Source: Pseudovibrio japonicus (GTDB lineage Bacteria > Pseudomonadota > Alphaproteobacteria > Rhizobiales > Stappiaceae). From it: a DNA stretch of 64,000 bases. Position numbers and translations under genes: made by a program. Shown here piece after piece: positions 8,196-17,978 of the stretch. Under the pieces are notes generated by a model. The model saw nothing but the letters and a program-made list of their open reading frames with translations. It did not search any database and was not told where the DNA came from. Where the stretch lies: the NCBI RefSeq assembly GCF_014651595.1, contig NZ_BMXE01000001.1:62001-126000 (forward strand), written 5' to 3'. Position 1 is the first letter of the stretch; the number at the start of each line of letters is the position of its first letter.

Positions 8196-8884
8196 ATGAG
8201 AACGATTTTTCCCCTTACACTCTCAGTTGCTTTACTAGCCGCATCATCTGCTATGGGAAAGAAGGCGGACTAACCGAAGGCCGAGGCGTTTTCAATACAC
8301 GACGGCAGGATCATCTAAGTAGGTAACAGTGAGGCGCCTGACAGGTTATTTGAAGTGCTCAATCCCACCAATATGAACGGTCGGGACGTCATCACTTATG
8401 CGGACCGTTCTCAGTTCGTCATGCGACTGACAGACATACTCATCGAAGCGCAAAAAACTATCCCAATGCACGAAATTGGATGGACCATATCACCGCAGTG
8501 GATGTCGAGACCCACAACAGAGTGGTGCAACACAATATCCCGATCAATGCGACGCCAATGTTTTACAATGAGCTGGACAAGCAGCCGGAAAGGGGTTGAG
8601 CTGTTCAAGGTTATGGAGCCTGAGTTTGCTCGTGAAACGCATGGTCAATACAGTGAGCTGGCGCAGCTTTATGACAAACTTTCCCTTGCAGGCGACCCTC
8701 CTGCCGCGCCCAGTCAACGAGCCTATCCAGCATATCTTTTCCAGCAGGCCATGCCCCTTACAGAGCCGTCCTTTGAAGGCTCTGAGCCCTTCTCCGACTG
8801 GCGTGCGGTGAGGACATGATTGACGATGCGGTTGTTGTCTGCACCATTCTCAATGGTGAGTTCACATACCGCGATGACACGTGA
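8196..8884 (+). pseudogene. Decayed exported amidohydrolase (YtcJ-like)
   Basis: A CAGGAGAG site precedes an ATG whose product begins MRTIFPLTLSVALLAASSAMG, a normal signal peptide, and then meets a TAA. The same frame continues PKAEAFSIHDGRII, a second stop, then VGNSEAPDRLFEVLN. The DGRIIxVG segment is the usual N-terminal beta-sandwich motif of YtcJ-type amidohydrolases. Further on, MNGRDVITYADRSQF is followed, after a frameshift at an A-run near 8452, by NYPNARNWMDHITAVD and PINATPMFYNE, which fit the family's C-terminal catalytic region. A last piece, DDAVVVCTILNGEFTYRDDT, resembles the C-terminal end. The metal-binding middle part is deleted, so the gene is dead. Confidence 0.65.
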
Positions 8885-8975
8885 GACGCGCCGCTCGCTT
8901 AACTCGGCCCAACCAATTGGGGCTGCTTTGACGTGATCGCTCCAAACCAAATGCTGCAAGTTATGCGTTACAACA

Positions 8976-9581
8976 CTATGACCGTTGGTCCACCAAGCTG
9001 AGGCGCTTTACAATTGTGTTCTTTGGAAGGATAGCGCCCGGAGCGATAACACTGTTTGCACCGATTTTGGAGCCGTCGCCGATCAGAGCGCCAAACTTAT
9101 CTACCCCGGTCTCTATTCTTTTTTGCTCGTACTGAAATGATATTGTTGGGTCTTCTAGTTCGTTTCGATAGTTGGCAACAACTGCTCCTGCTTCAATATT
9201 CACTTTTGAACCAAGAATTGAGTCCCCAACAAAGCTCAAGTGGGCCACTTTCGAACCGGAGAACATAAACGTCGACTTGAGCTCACATGAAGGACCGACG
9301 ATACAATCCTCCCCTAGGTAAACTCCTCCGCGAAGATAGGAATTGCTGGCAACAAAGACGTTCTTTTCCAGCACAACCGGCGCCTTCAGGATCGCACCGT
9401 CCTCGACAACTGCGTCCTCGTGGATGGCAATTCCAGAGTCTACAGAATAGCCGCTACCACAGCGTTCGATGAACCGATTTATCAAAGTCTCGATATTTTG
9501 GGTTGCTTTCCAAGGTGCTTGTGTTCCGCCCCAATCTGTGTTGCCCCATTCCTCAATGAAACTAGCAGTTTCAATGCACAT
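8976..9581 (-). CDS. Left-handed beta-helix (hexapeptide) transferase, GlmU C-domain-like
   Basis: A 201-aa protein dominated by hexapeptide repeats of the LbetaH type: IHEDAVVEDGAILKAPVVLEKNVFVASNSYLRGG, VYLGEDCIVGPSCELKS, and later IGDGSKIGANSVIAPGAILPKNTIV. The arrangement resembles the C-terminal half of GlmU and of NDP-sugar pyrophosphorylase fusions, without the nucleotidyltransferase half. Such proteins transfer acyl groups to sugars or nucleotide sugars. The neighbours are polysaccharide genes, so a role in modifying a surface sugar is likely (inference). It is divergent from the methyltransferase/glycosyltransferase genes. Confidence 0.75.
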   Translation of the reverse strand: MCIETASFIEEWGNTDWGGTQAPWKATQNIETLINRFIERCGSGYSVDSGIAIHEDAVVEDGAILKAPVVLEKNVFVASNSYLRGGVYLGEDCIVGPSCELKSTFMFSGSKVAHLSFVGDSILGSKVNIEAGAVVANYRNELEDPTISFQYEQKRIETGVDKFGALIGDGSKIGANSVIAPGAILPKNTIVKRLSLVDQRS

Positions 9582-9850
9582 TACTTATTCCCCCAACTAA
9601 TCAATCTGAACGTAAACTCCTATGATATCTCTGAGGTTTTCGCCAGTTCCGTTTAGCTTGCTTGGCAACGAACGGAGTGAACTGCAGCTAATTCGCCCGT
9701 TACAAACCCGTTGGCAACTTTTTTGGAACGCAGCGTTTCTTGGTCTGTCACCCTAATATATTGGAATATCCGGCATACTGCGAATTGGGTAGCCTTGCCA
9801 TATTTCACAGTAAGACTTTGAGATCTGCGCAAGTCGAAAGTTGTTGTGGT

Positions 9851-10651
9851 ATGGCCCGAAAGAAAGTTCTCAATTACCTCATCAAACCTCTTGGATTTAC
9901 AGCTTTTCGAAGTGAGGAAGTTGGCTCTAAAGGGTTCATGATTGCCAACATTTTAAAGTACAGGGAGCGCCTGATTGAGGCGCACCTGCTCGAGCATGAA
10001 GCCATTGTCAGGCGCGGCCCATTTGAAGGGCTAAAGTTAGCGACGAGCGGCGCGTGGAACGATGGAGACGTTCTGACCAAGGTCATCGGTTCATATGAAC
10101 AGGAGCTTCACCCCTACATTATCAAGATCGTTGAGGCGCACCCGTCTGCAATGTTGAATATTGGTGCGTCTGATGGTTTCTACGCGCTTGGTATGAAGCG
10201 TCTCTTGCCGGACACGCGTGTGTATGCTTATGACATTGACGAGAATTCCAGAGATGTTTTGAAGGCCTGCGCCGATGCAAATGGTGTGTCTGTTGAGAAC
10301 CTGAAGGATTTTAGCTTTTCTGAGATGGCGGCCTTTGAGGCGTATGACAGCCTTGCGTTCATCATTGACTGTGAAGGCTGTGAGGTTGGTGTCGAGACCA
10401 TCCCATCCGAGGTCTTAGGCAAGTCTACATTCTTAATCGAACTGCATGAGTTCATGATCCCAGGAATCGAGAAGCGACTATCTGATTTTTTAAGTCAGAC
10501 ACATGAGGTGACGCTCATCGAAGAAGCGCCGCGCAATACGAAGGATTACCCTGAGACCTTACAGAAGCCTGCAATTGAGGGGCTCATTTTGTCCTGCGAA
10601 TTTCGCGAGGGCCCTATGACCTGGCTTTATGCCCAACCGATGAGGCAATAA
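9851..10651 (+). CDS. SAM-dependent methyltransferase, FkbM-like
   Basis: About 266 aa. The SAM-binding glycine motif is MLNIGASDGFYALGM, followed by VYAYDIDENSRD (acidic residue that holds the ribose) and FIIDCEGCEVGV, which matches the DxEGxE motif of FkbM-type methyltransferases. These enzymes methylate sugar hydroxyls or other small acceptors. I chose the ATG at 9851 (product MARKKVLNYL); the open frame extends upstream to 9740 but that part looks non-coding. Its TAA stop overlaps the ATG of the next gene by one base (TAATG), so it is co-translated with the GT8 gene. Likely role: methylating a surface polysaccharide. Confidence 0.78.
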   Translation: MARKKVLNYLIKPLGFTAFRSEEVGSKGFMIANILKYRERLIEAHLLEHEAIVRRGPFEGLKLATSGAWNDGDVLTKVIGSYEQELHPYIIKIVEAHPSAMLNIGASDGFYALGMKRLLPDTRVYAYDIDENSRDVLKACADANGVSVENLKDFSFSEMAAFEAYDSLAFIIDCEGCEVGVETIPSEVLGKSTFLIELHEFMIPGIEKRLSDFLSQTHEVTLIEEAPRNTKDYPETLQKPAIEGLILSCEFREGPMTWLYAQPMRQ

Positions 10652-11859
10652 TGGAGAATGCCTTTTACTTCGTCGTCGATGAGAACTACCTCCCGATGGC
10701 AGCGGCGCAGGCCTATATTCTGGCAGGTTTTAACAAGTTTGATGTTCACGTTTTCGTGGAGCGCAACAACAAGGGCATTCGTCTTGAAGACCTGGTCCCC
10801 GACCAAATTCTCAAGTCAGAGCGCATTTTCTACCACCTTGATAAGTTGGAATGTTTTCTACCCGAGGGATTGCCGGAGAGTCAGAAATGGCCGAGCATCG
10901 TTTACCTACGCCTGTTTGTGCCTGACCTTCTGAAGAACTATTCACGATTAGTATATTTGGACGCCGATATCGCGATTGCTGACGATCCGACTGTGCTGTT
11001 TGATATTGACATACCCACCACAATCGCCGCTGTTCACGACTATGGTATTTTGGGCGAGACGATTGTCCCTTTTCCTGGCGTGGAATACACCACAGACGAG
11101 TGGTTGGGAGGCATCGGCCTGGAAGGGTGCCGTTACTTTAACTCAGGTGTTCTTCTGATAAATACTGAGCGATGGAGCCAACTTGAGATCCAGCGTCTTC
11201 TTTCAAAGTACTTTGATCAGTTTGGTCATCGCGTCACCATGTTTGATCAGGATTTTCTGAATTATACCTTCAAAAACGATTGGACGGAACTGAGCCCACG
11301 CTGGAACTTTCAGACATCCCTATTTGACTATGGCTTTGAACATGAGTTCAAGCCGGTCGTTGTTCACTTCACGGCGCCCCTCAAGCCATGGAATGGTGAT
11401 TTTTATTCCTATCAGCAGGTTTATCTCAGCTATTTTGCCTTGCTTTTTAAGCAATTGCAGATAACGCTCCCAAAGCCTGCCACCAGGCCCCGCCAGCGTT
11501 ATATAAAGCGCATGAAAACTGCGGTTCGGCGATTACTGTTAAGGCTTGGTATACAGTTCAGACGCGAGCGTGTGCAGCGGAGAATTTGGGGACGATATCA
11601 TGGTCTGGCTCATGACTTTCTCGGCGATGCATTGGAAAAGGGATTATTTGCAGACTTTAGTGAGGCGCCAATTTTAGGGGAGCCCAAAGTCTTCTTTGAT
11701 GGGCACGTGGTACGGACTGCAAATTTGGAAGACACTCTTGCTTTGCTGGGACCAGAGTTGGTTTTACCGCGTCACAGCCATTCTAAGGAGAGCCGTCCCT
11801 TCGATAAGCTCGCTGCAGCCCAATCATTCAGAGAAGAAGAGGATCATTGTGAGGCCTAG
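10651..11859 (+). CDS. Glycosyltransferase family 8 protein
   Basis: A GT-A fold retaining glycosyltransferase, 402 aa. The N-terminus FYFVVDENYLPMAAAQAYIL is the GT8 nucleotide-binding start, and RLVYLDADIAIADDP holds the DxD metal/nucleotide-sugar motif. FNSGVLLINTERW and DQDFLNYTF follow in the usual order, and VVVHFTAPLKPWN is the C-terminal HxxGxxKPW-like motif of family 8 (LPS galactosyl/glucosyltransferases). About 120 extra residues follow, rich in basic residues (RPRQRYIKRMKTAVRRLLLRLG), possibly for membrane association. It is translationally coupled to the upstream methyltransferase. Confidence 0.88.
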   Translation: MENAFYFVVDENYLPMAAAQAYILAGFNKFDVHVFVERNNKGIRLEDLVPDQILKSERIFYHLDKLECFLPEGLPESQKWPSIVYLRLFVPDLLKNYSRLVYLDADIAIADDPTVLFDIDIPTTIAAVHDYGILGETIVPFPGVEYTTDEWLGGIGLEGCRYFNSGVLLINTERWSQLEIQRLLSKYFDQFGHRVTMFDQDFLNYTFKNDWTELSPRWNFQTSLFDYGFEHEFKPVVVHFTAPLKPWNGDFYSYQQVYLSYFALLFKQLQITLPKPATRPRQRYIKRMKTAVRRLLLRLGIQFRRERVQRRIWGRYHGLAHDFLGDALEKGLFADFSEAPILGEPKVFFDGHVVRTANLEDTLALLGPELVLPRHSHSKESRPFDKLAAAQSFREEEDHCEA

Positions 11860-11917
11860 GATCAGTCAGCTTTAGCGATGTAGAATGTGTGTTGGTTCAT
11901 TACGCTTGGTGGTACTA

Positions 11918-13090
11918 ATGTTTAAATCACTGCTGAAAAGACGCAGGAAACGAAGACAAGATAGGTCTGAGAAACTGTCTATTGAGTATGACCCGATTAC
12001 CTTTAACGCACACTCGGACATCTTTTTCCGACTGATGGATTCTACGGCGGATACCAATGAAGCCACAGTTCAGCATATGCTACAGTCAGATGGCTCCATC
12101 TCCCTTGGGCTTGAAAAAGACACTGATATATTCAGGAGGTTATCCTGTGCATTTGAGGGTCGCGCCGTCTTCGGATTGAAGGACCCGCGATGGTCATTGG
12201 CGAACTTTCAGGGGATCGTGGGGTTTGCTCAGGGGCGAACGGAAATGTTGCAGAGGCTCCTTTTCCTTCAAGCTTCTCCGATTTGTTTCGAGGAAGGGTT
12301 TGTCCGAAGCGTTTTGCCCGAGATCTATGCTCAGCGGAGCCCTGATCTACGGACCTATGCCAACAACATTTCCTATAGGCTGGATAGTGTTGGTCCGCAT
12401 TTTTTACCCAGATCCAACGTTGGTATCCGACGTTTTCTAAAGGAACATGAATTTACTGAGGAGCAACGAGTAAAGGGACGTGATCTCCGTTTGCTTCTCA
12501 TCGAGAAGAACATCAGCAAGTACAACTTTGTTCAAGGTGATCGGCCTGATGGTGATGATTATGTGCTTGTTGTTGATCAGGCTTATAACGACTTGTCGGT
12601 GTACTTGCAGGGCGGCGAGGACGGCATCTTCCGCCATATGCTGGAGGCTGCCATCGAAGAAAACCCGGGAAGCAAGATTGCAGTCAAACTTCATCCAGAG
12701 TTTAAACACCGAAGGACTTATCTGTACCCGGTGCCAGATGAGTACAAGGACAAGGTGGTTCTGTTTGCAGACGATACGGATATCATGATGCTACTTGCAG
12801 CATCACGCACAGTTTACACCTTTTCATCCACCGTTGGGCTAGAGGCGATCCTTCGCGGGAAACGAGCCGTTGTGTTTGGAAATCCGGTTTACGCTGGCTA
12901 TGGACTGAGTGATGATCGCTGCATAAACCTACCCACAAATCGGCGTCTTACTGCAGACGAACTCGTTTATGCACTTTACTTGCAAAACATGCTTTATCTG
13001 AGTCCATCAACTGGCCAGCGTTGCCACCATCTGCAAGCAATCGATGAGCTGCTCTGGCTGAAAAAAAAGTTTGTGGCCGGGGTGCAGTAA
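11918..13090 (+). CDS. KpsC/KpsS-like capsule Kdo-transferase family protein
   Basis: About 390 aa. The C-terminal half carries hallmark motifs of the capsule_synth family: YVLVVDQAYNDLSV, then KIAVKLHPEF (the HP motif), then TVYTFSSTVGLEAILRGKRAVVFG and NPVYAGYGLSDD, which parallels the FYAGWGLT signature of KpsC/KpsS. Family members build the poly-Kdo linker on the lipid terminus of group 2 capsules. The N-terminal part is unfamiliar. I took the ATG at 11918 (product MFKSLLKRRRKRR). It follows the GT8 gene by about 60 bp on the same strand. No capsule ABC exporter is visible in the window. Confidence 0.78.
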   Translation: MFKSLLKRRRKRRQDRSEKLSIEYDPITFNAHSDIFFRLMDSTADTNEATVQHMLQSDGSISLGLEKDTDIFRRLSCAFEGRAVFGLKDPRWSLANFQGIVGFAQGRTEMLQRLLFLQASPICFEEGFVRSVLPEIYAQRSPDLRTYANNISYRLDSVGPHFLPRSNVGIRRFLKEHEFTEEQRVKGRDLRLLLIEKNISKYNFVQGDRPDGDDYVLVVDQAYNDLSVYLQGGEDGIFRHMLEAAIEENPGSKIAVKLHPEFKHRRTYLYPVPDEYKDKVVLFADDTDIMMLLAASRTVYTFSSTVGLEAILRGKRAVVFGNPVYAGYGLSDDRCINLPTNRRLTADELVYALYLQNMLYLSPSTGQRCHHLQAIDELLWLKKKFVAGVQ

Positions 13091-13439
13091 AGCTGGAGAG
13101 ACGTGCGCTTTGATAAGATGGGGCGAGTTTTTCTCGGATCCGAGGCAAATCTGTTTCTACATACCGTGGACGTAACTCGCGCACCAAGCAGATCCTTCGT
13201 CGCTGTTACGAAATCGACTGATGCCGAAATGAGGAGCTTGTGCTTGTGCCACTACAGATCATTGTCCTCATCGGCCCTATGAGAAAAGCAAGACCACCGA
13301 TGACGTCTGTCAGGCGCGGTCTGGCTTATTACGTTTCGGGGCCGCACAAATCAGCTTTGGCTCTTTTTTCGCGTCACTCAACCGGAGGGTCAAGATATCG
13401 AGTTTTTCCAAATTAAAGCTCAGGGGCCTTACAAATGGC
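13091..13439. other. Convergent intergenic region, nothing recognised
   Basis: About 350 bp between the KpsC-like gene (plus) and the methyltransferase gene (minus). Both genes end here. No strong terminator hairpin and no coding frame was found. Confidence 0.4.
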
Positions 13440-14249
13440 TCACCAGTTCCAGCGGTTTATTTGGCCCTCAAATGGTTCGTCTATGAAATCTGGAAAGTAT
13501 GGTTTTAGGCGTTTGATGTCTCCGTAATCCCAATCCAGATGCATCTCTGCGCGCGCTTTGTTTTGAACGATGATGGTGATGTTGTAGTCGTAAGTCAAAA
13601 TAGCGGCATCCTTGCAGTCGATGCCGTTAAAAACGAGCTGGTAGAGCAAGAGCCCCGCATTCCATAGGGTTAGATGCCCGCCAACAATTACATGTTTCAG
13701 GGGTGGAACAGTAATTGCGATGTAGCCGTCTTTTTTCACCAACTCGCGGCATCTTCGTATAAAAACACCGGGGTCTGGCTGGTGTTCCAAAACATGAGAG
13801 GCCCAGATGCAGTCGAACTTTTCCGGGAACTCAAAGTCATAAAAATTACCTGTAATTTTGGTCCAGGAGCTTTCATCAATGCCTTCGTTCGCGTAGAGCG
13901 AAACTCCAAAATCCAACGCGGTCACGTCTTTGTTGTGCTTGTGAAGAAGGGCCGCATGTTCACCTGAACCGGAGCCAACATCCAGAACACTCTTAAAATC
14001 ATAGTCCTTGATCAGCTTGTGCAAGCCATACTGCCCGCGAGGCAATTCAGCAAATTCCTCTGGAATATCAGGTAGGTGAGCCCGGCGCTTTGCCTCTTTC
14101 GCAGCTTCTCGCTCTTTTCTGGAGGGCGGACGTTTCACGAGTTTGTAGGGGAAAATTTTCTTGAGCAGTATCTTGGTTCTGCGTTTGCGCTTTACGGTCT
14201 CGTTCATGGGGCTGCTGTCGTTCTCATGCGCAATTCTGGCGTCTGTCAT
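13440..14249 (-). CDS. Class I SAM-dependent methyltransferase
   Basis: A 269-aa protein with a Methyltransf_11-type core. Motif I is VLDVGSGSGEHAALL, motif II is VTALDFGVS, motif III/IV is FDCIWASHVLEHQPDPG, and post-motif is KDGYIAITVPP. An Arg/Lys-rich N-terminal extension of about 60 residues (KRKRRTKILLKKIF, KEREAAKEAKRRAH) precedes the core; the true start could be the internal Met at residue 15. The location beside polysaccharide genes suggests a sugar or lipid-linked saccharide acceptor (inference). Confidence 0.8.
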   Translation of the reverse strand: MTDARIAHENDSSPMNETVKRKRRTKILLKKIFPYKLVKRPPSRKEREAAKEAKRRAHLPDIPEEFAELPRGQYGLHKLIKDYDFKSVLDVGSGSGEHAALLHKHNKDVTALDFGVSLYANEGIDESSWTKITGNFYDFEFPEKFDCIWASHVLEHQPDPGVFIRRCRELVKKDGYIAITVPPLKHVIVGGHLTLWNAGLLLYQLVFNGIDCKDAAILTYDYNITIIVQNKARAEMHLDWDYGDIKRLKPYFPDFIDEPFEGQINRWNW

Positions 14250-14521
14250 TGAAGGAACCCCGGTATCGTTGCTAGACCTATTTTTGTTTAGGTGTCAGGG
14301 TCCAGAGTAATTGTTTGGGGGGTCTTGCCAACTCCGTTAAATTATGGGTGCAATGACGGGCCAAAAGTGACATCTGGCGCTGGGTCGTAGGGATTTAAGG
14401 CCCCACCATTTAAGTGGTGTGAAATCGTTATGGCATGCCCGCTATGGCGCCTAGGGTTGTTATTGCGCTACAGTTTGTCGACGCTCGCTACATCCTCTCA
14501 TGCAAGATCGGGACTGGTGCC

Positions 14522-15415
14522 ATGACCGAGACATTGACAAAGGAATTAGCAGTCACAAAAGCTCTGGAACTGTCGTTTTGGAAAGCACCCAGCGACGCCG
14601 AAATTCTGGTCGGCGGGATCACTAACTTCAATGTGAAAGTCACTGATGAGGGCCACACTTATGTAGTTCGCCTTGGGCACGACATCACGGAACACGGAGT
14701 GATGCGGTTCAACGAGCTTTCGGCCTGCCGCGCTGCGCATGCGGCGGGGATAGGTCCGGCTGTACGCTACTACGAAGAAGGCGCGTTGGTTCAGGATTAC
14801 ATTGATGCCGTGCCGCTGAGCGCAGGTGAGATTCAGGACAGGCATACTCTTGCATCGATTGCACAGGTTTTGATCCAGGTGCATACCGAGGCCTCGCGGC
14901 TGATCCGCGGGCCGGTTCTGGCGTTTTGGGTGTTTCACATCCTGCGTGATTATGCCGAAACATTGCGCCTGATGGATTCTGCCCATGTTGGCAAGCTCAA
15001 TGACCTGATGCAGCGGGCAGAAAGGTTGGAATCTGCTGTTGGTCCTGTTGAACTGGCTTTGTGTCACAACGATTTGCTGCCCGCGAATATCCTGAGTGAG
15101 AAAGGTCGCATATGGCTGGTGGATTGGGAGTATGCCGGGATGAACTCCCCGCTGTTTGATCTGGGTGGGCTGGCAACAAACGCCAATCTTTCTGAGGAGC
15201 TGCAAAAGTTTCTTCTGGAGGTCTACTATGACGCGCCAGTTTCCGATGACCTATGGGCCAGATACAACGCCATGAAGTGTGCCTCCCTACTCCGCGAGAG
15301 CATGTGGAGCATGGTTTCGGAGCAAACCTCACAAATTCAGTTCGATTATGCCAGTTATACTGCAGAGAACCTGCTCCAGTTTGAACAAGCCTACGCTGAG
15401 CTTGCGTTACGGTGA
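14522..15415 (+). CDS. Choline/ethanolamine kinase-like phosphotransferase (LicA/APH fold)
   Basis: A protein-kinase-like aminoglycoside/choline phosphotransferase, about 297 aa. ILVGGITNFNVKV is the nucleotide-binding loop, YVVRLG carries the ATP-anchoring residue region, LCHNDLLPANIL is the Brenner catalytic motif (His-Asn-Asp) and LVDWEYAGMNSPLFDLGG the metal-binding DWEYA motif typical of LicA-type choline kinases. I start it at the ATG at 14522 because the upstream 29 residues look non-coding. It ends 7 bp before the dimethylglycine dehydrogenase gene and is in one operon with it. Phosphorylation of choline or a related amine is inferred from the fold and context; the exact substrate is open. 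Confidence 0.75.
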   Translation: MTETLTKELAVTKALELSFWKAPSDAEILVGGITNFNVKVTDEGHTYVVRLGHDITEHGVMRFNELSACRAAHAAGIGPAVRYYEEGALVQDYIDAVPLSAGEIQDRHTLASIAQVLIQVHTEASRLIRGPVLAFWVFHILRDYAETLRLMDSAHVGKLNDLMQRAERLESAVGPVELALCHNDLLPANILSEKGRIWLVDWEYAGMNSPLFDLGGLATNANLSEELQKFLLEVYYDAPVSDDLWARYNAMKCASLLRESMWSMVSEQTSQIQFDYASYTAENLLQFEQAYAELALR

Positions 15416-15422
15416 GGTTGAG

Positions 15423-17867
15423 ATGAGCGACTTTCCAAAAGCTGTGAAGGCTGTGATCGTTGGTGGCGGCATTGTGGGCTGCTCTACGGCTTATCATCTT
15501 GCCAAACTTGGGTGGGATGTTGTTCTGCTGGAACGCAAAAAGCTAACGTCCGGCACAACATTTCACGCGGCTGGATTGGTGGGGCAGTTGCGTTCCAATG
15601 CGAACGTCACACAGCTTCTTGGTTACTCCGTTGAGCTTTATAAGCGCCTTGAAGAGGAAACGGGACAGGCCACGGGCTGGAAGATGAATGGTGGCCTGCG
15701 CCTTGCGTGCAATCATGAGAGATGGACGGAGGTGCAACGACAAGCGACCACCGCGCATTCCTTTGGATTGGATATGCAATTGTTGACGCCACAGGAGGCG
15801 CAAGGTCTCTGGCCTTTGATGCGGGTAGATGATGTTGTTGGTGCAGCATTTTTACCGAGTGATGGGCAAGCTAATCCTTCTGACATTACTATGTCCCTTG
15901 CAAAGGGTGCCCGTATGGCTGGGGCGCAAATTTTTGAGGACACTAAGGTTCTCAGTGTTGATGTTGAAAAAGGCGTCATCAAAGGCGTTGAGACCACTCG
16001 AGGCCGGATTGAGTGTGCGGTGGTGGTTGCCTGTTGCGGTCAGTGGACCCGCGAGTTTGCCCGCCGCGTTGGTGTCAATGTTCCGCTGGTTTCCATGCAG
16101 CATCAGTACCTTGTAACAGAACCTATTCCCGGCATTCCGAAGGATCTGCCTACGCTGCGCGATCCTGATCGTCTGACCTACTACAAAGAGGAAGTAAGCG
16201 GGCTGGTGATGGGGGGCTATGAGGCTAACCCGCGTTCATGGGCACAGGACGGGATACCAGAGGGCTTTCACTATACGTTGCTCGACAGTGACTTTGCGCA
16301 TTTTGAACCGCTTATGGAGCTTTCTCTAGGCCGCGTCCCGGCGTTGGAGACCGCCGGGATCAAGGAACTCCTCAACGGCCCTGAAAGTTTCACGCCCGAT
16401 GGTAACTTCATCATGGGGGAAGCTCCCGAACTGAAGAATTTTTATGTCAACGCTGGTTTTAATGCGTTTGGCATTGCCGCTGGCGGCGGGGCTGGCATGG
16501 CTTTGGCAGAATGGATTGCGAAAGGCGAACCACCTTTTGACCTGTGGCCGGTCGATATTCGCCGGTTTGGGCGCCCACACTTTGACAGTGACTGGATCCG
16601 GACACGAACACGGGAGGCTTATGCCAAGCATTACAAGATGGCGTGGCCGAATGAGGAGCACGAGAGTGGACGTCCGTGCCGCAAGTCTCCACTCTATGAG
16701 TATCTGAAGGCCGACGGAGCGGTTTTTGGAGAGAAACTTGGCTGGGAGCGCCCTAATTGGTACGCAGATACAGCACATGGTGAGGAGCCCAAAGACATCT
16801 ACAGTTTTATCCGGCCCAATTGGCATGAGCCTGTTGGTCGCGAGCATGCAGCTGCCCGTTCGTCCGCTGTGCTATTTGACCAGACCTCCTTTGCTAAATT
16901 CACTTTGAAAGGGCCTGATGCAGTTAACGCTCTTAGCTGGATTGCAGCTAATGATGTCGATAAACCAATCGGGACGTTGATCTACACGCAGATGCTGAAT
17001 GATCATGGCGGGATTGAATGTGACCTGACCTGCGTACGCTCCGCTTATGATGAGTATTACATTGTTACAGGCACCGGTTTTGCGACGCATGACTTTGATT
17101 GGATTTCACGAAATATTCCGGAGGGCATGAATGCACAGCTGGTTGATGTAACCTCGGCTTACGCTGTTCTTTCTCTCATGGGGCCGAAATCCCGCAAGAT
17201 TTTGCAGTGCGTTACCCGTGATCCCGTCGACAACGCGCATTTCCCGTTTGGGCAGTCCCGCAGGGTTGGAATTGCGGGGTGTCCCGTCCATGCGTTGCGG
17301 GTGACGTATGTAGGAGAGCTCGGCTGGGAGCTGCATGTGCCAGTGGAATATGCCACTAGCGTTTACGCTGCTTTGCACGAGGCAGGCAATGTGCTTGGTT
17401 TGCGCAATGCTGGCTACAGGGCCATTGAAACACTTCGGCTGGAAAAAGGTTACAGAGCCTGGGGCAGCGACATCGGGCCGGATCATACACCGGAGGAAGC
17501 TGGTCTTGGGTGGGCCGTTAAGATGAAGACCGACAGGCCATTTAAAGGCCGTGAGGCTATAGAACATCAGCGACGTCACGGGGTTAAGAAGACGCTCGCA
17601 ACCTTCGTTGCAAATGGCGATGTCGTTCTCTCAGGCCGGGAAACGATCTACCGCAACGGTGTTCGTGTGGGATGGCTGTCGTCTGGTGGCTACGGGTATA
17701 CGCTCGGCAAATCAATTGGTCTGGGGTATGTGCGCAACAGTGATGGTGTTGATCGTGACTACGTACTTAGCGGGGAATACGAGCTGGAAGTTGCAACGAA
17801 GCGGGTGCCCTGTGAGGTACATCTTGCACCCCTTTATGATCCCACAGGATCACGGGTCAAAGCTTAA
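15423..17867 (+). CDS. Dimethylglycine dehydrogenase-type FAD/GcvT oxidoreductase
   Basis: An 814-aa enzyme that should demethylate dimethylglycine (or sarcosine), passing the methylene group to tetrahydrofolate. The N-terminal DAO domain begins AVIVGGGIVGCSTAYHLAKLGWDVVLLERKKLTSGTTFHAAGL: a GxGxxG FAD motif followed by the FHAAG segment whose His binds FAD covalently in mammalian DMGDH. The C-terminal GcvT folate domain includes QTSFAKFTLKGPDA, YVGELGWELHVP and KGYRAWGSDIGPDHTPEEAGL. The start at 15423 has a GAGG site 5 bp upstream; the longer frame to 15279 overlaps the kinase gene and is not used. It forms an operon with the choline-kinase-like gene. Confidence 0.88.
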   Translation: MSDFPKAVKAVIVGGGIVGCSTAYHLAKLGWDVVLLERKKLTSGTTFHAAGLVGQLRSNANVTQLLGYSVELYKRLEEETGQATGWKMNGGLRLACNHERWTEVQRQATTAHSFGLDMQLLTPQEAQGLWPLMRVDDVVGAAFLPSDGQANPSDITMSLAKGARMAGAQIFEDTKVLSVDVEKGVIKGVETTRGRIECAVVVACCGQWTREFARRVGVNVPLVSMQHQYLVTEPIPGIPKDLPTLRDPDRLTYYKEEVSGLVMGGYEANPRSWAQDGIPEGFHYTLLDSDFAHFEPLMELSLGRVPALETAGIKELLNGPESFTPDGNFIMGEAPELKNFYVNAGFNAFGIAAGGGAGMALAEWIAKGEPPFDLWPVDIRRFGRPHFDSDWIRTRTREAYAKHYKMAWPNEEHESGRPCRKSPLYEYLKADGAVFGEKLGWERPNWYADTAHGEEPKDIYSFIRPNWHEPVGREHAAARSSAVLFDQTSFAKFTLKGPDAVNALSWIAANDVDKPIGTLIYTQMLNDHGGIECDLTCVRSAYDEYYIVTGTGFATHDFDWISRNIPEGMNAQLVDVTSAYAVLSLMGPKSRKILQCVTRDPVDNAHFPFGQSRRVGIAGCPVHALRVTYVGELGWELHVPVEYATSVYAALHEAGNVLGLRNAGYRAIETLRLEKGYRAWGSDIGPDHTPEEAGLGWAVKMKTDRPFKGREAIEHQRRHGVKKTLATFVANGDVVLSGRETIYRNGVRVGWLSSGGYGYTLGKSIGLGYVRNSDGVDRDYVLSGEYELEVATKRVPCEVHLAPLYDPTGSRVKA

Positions 17868-17978
17868 TGCAACAATCTGCTAGGTACTTAACGTTGTCGT
17901 GGGAATTGTTGTTTACAGCACGCAGATAACCTGACAGAAATCTTGGCAACAGTTTTATGGGCAAGCATCAATGAAGAC

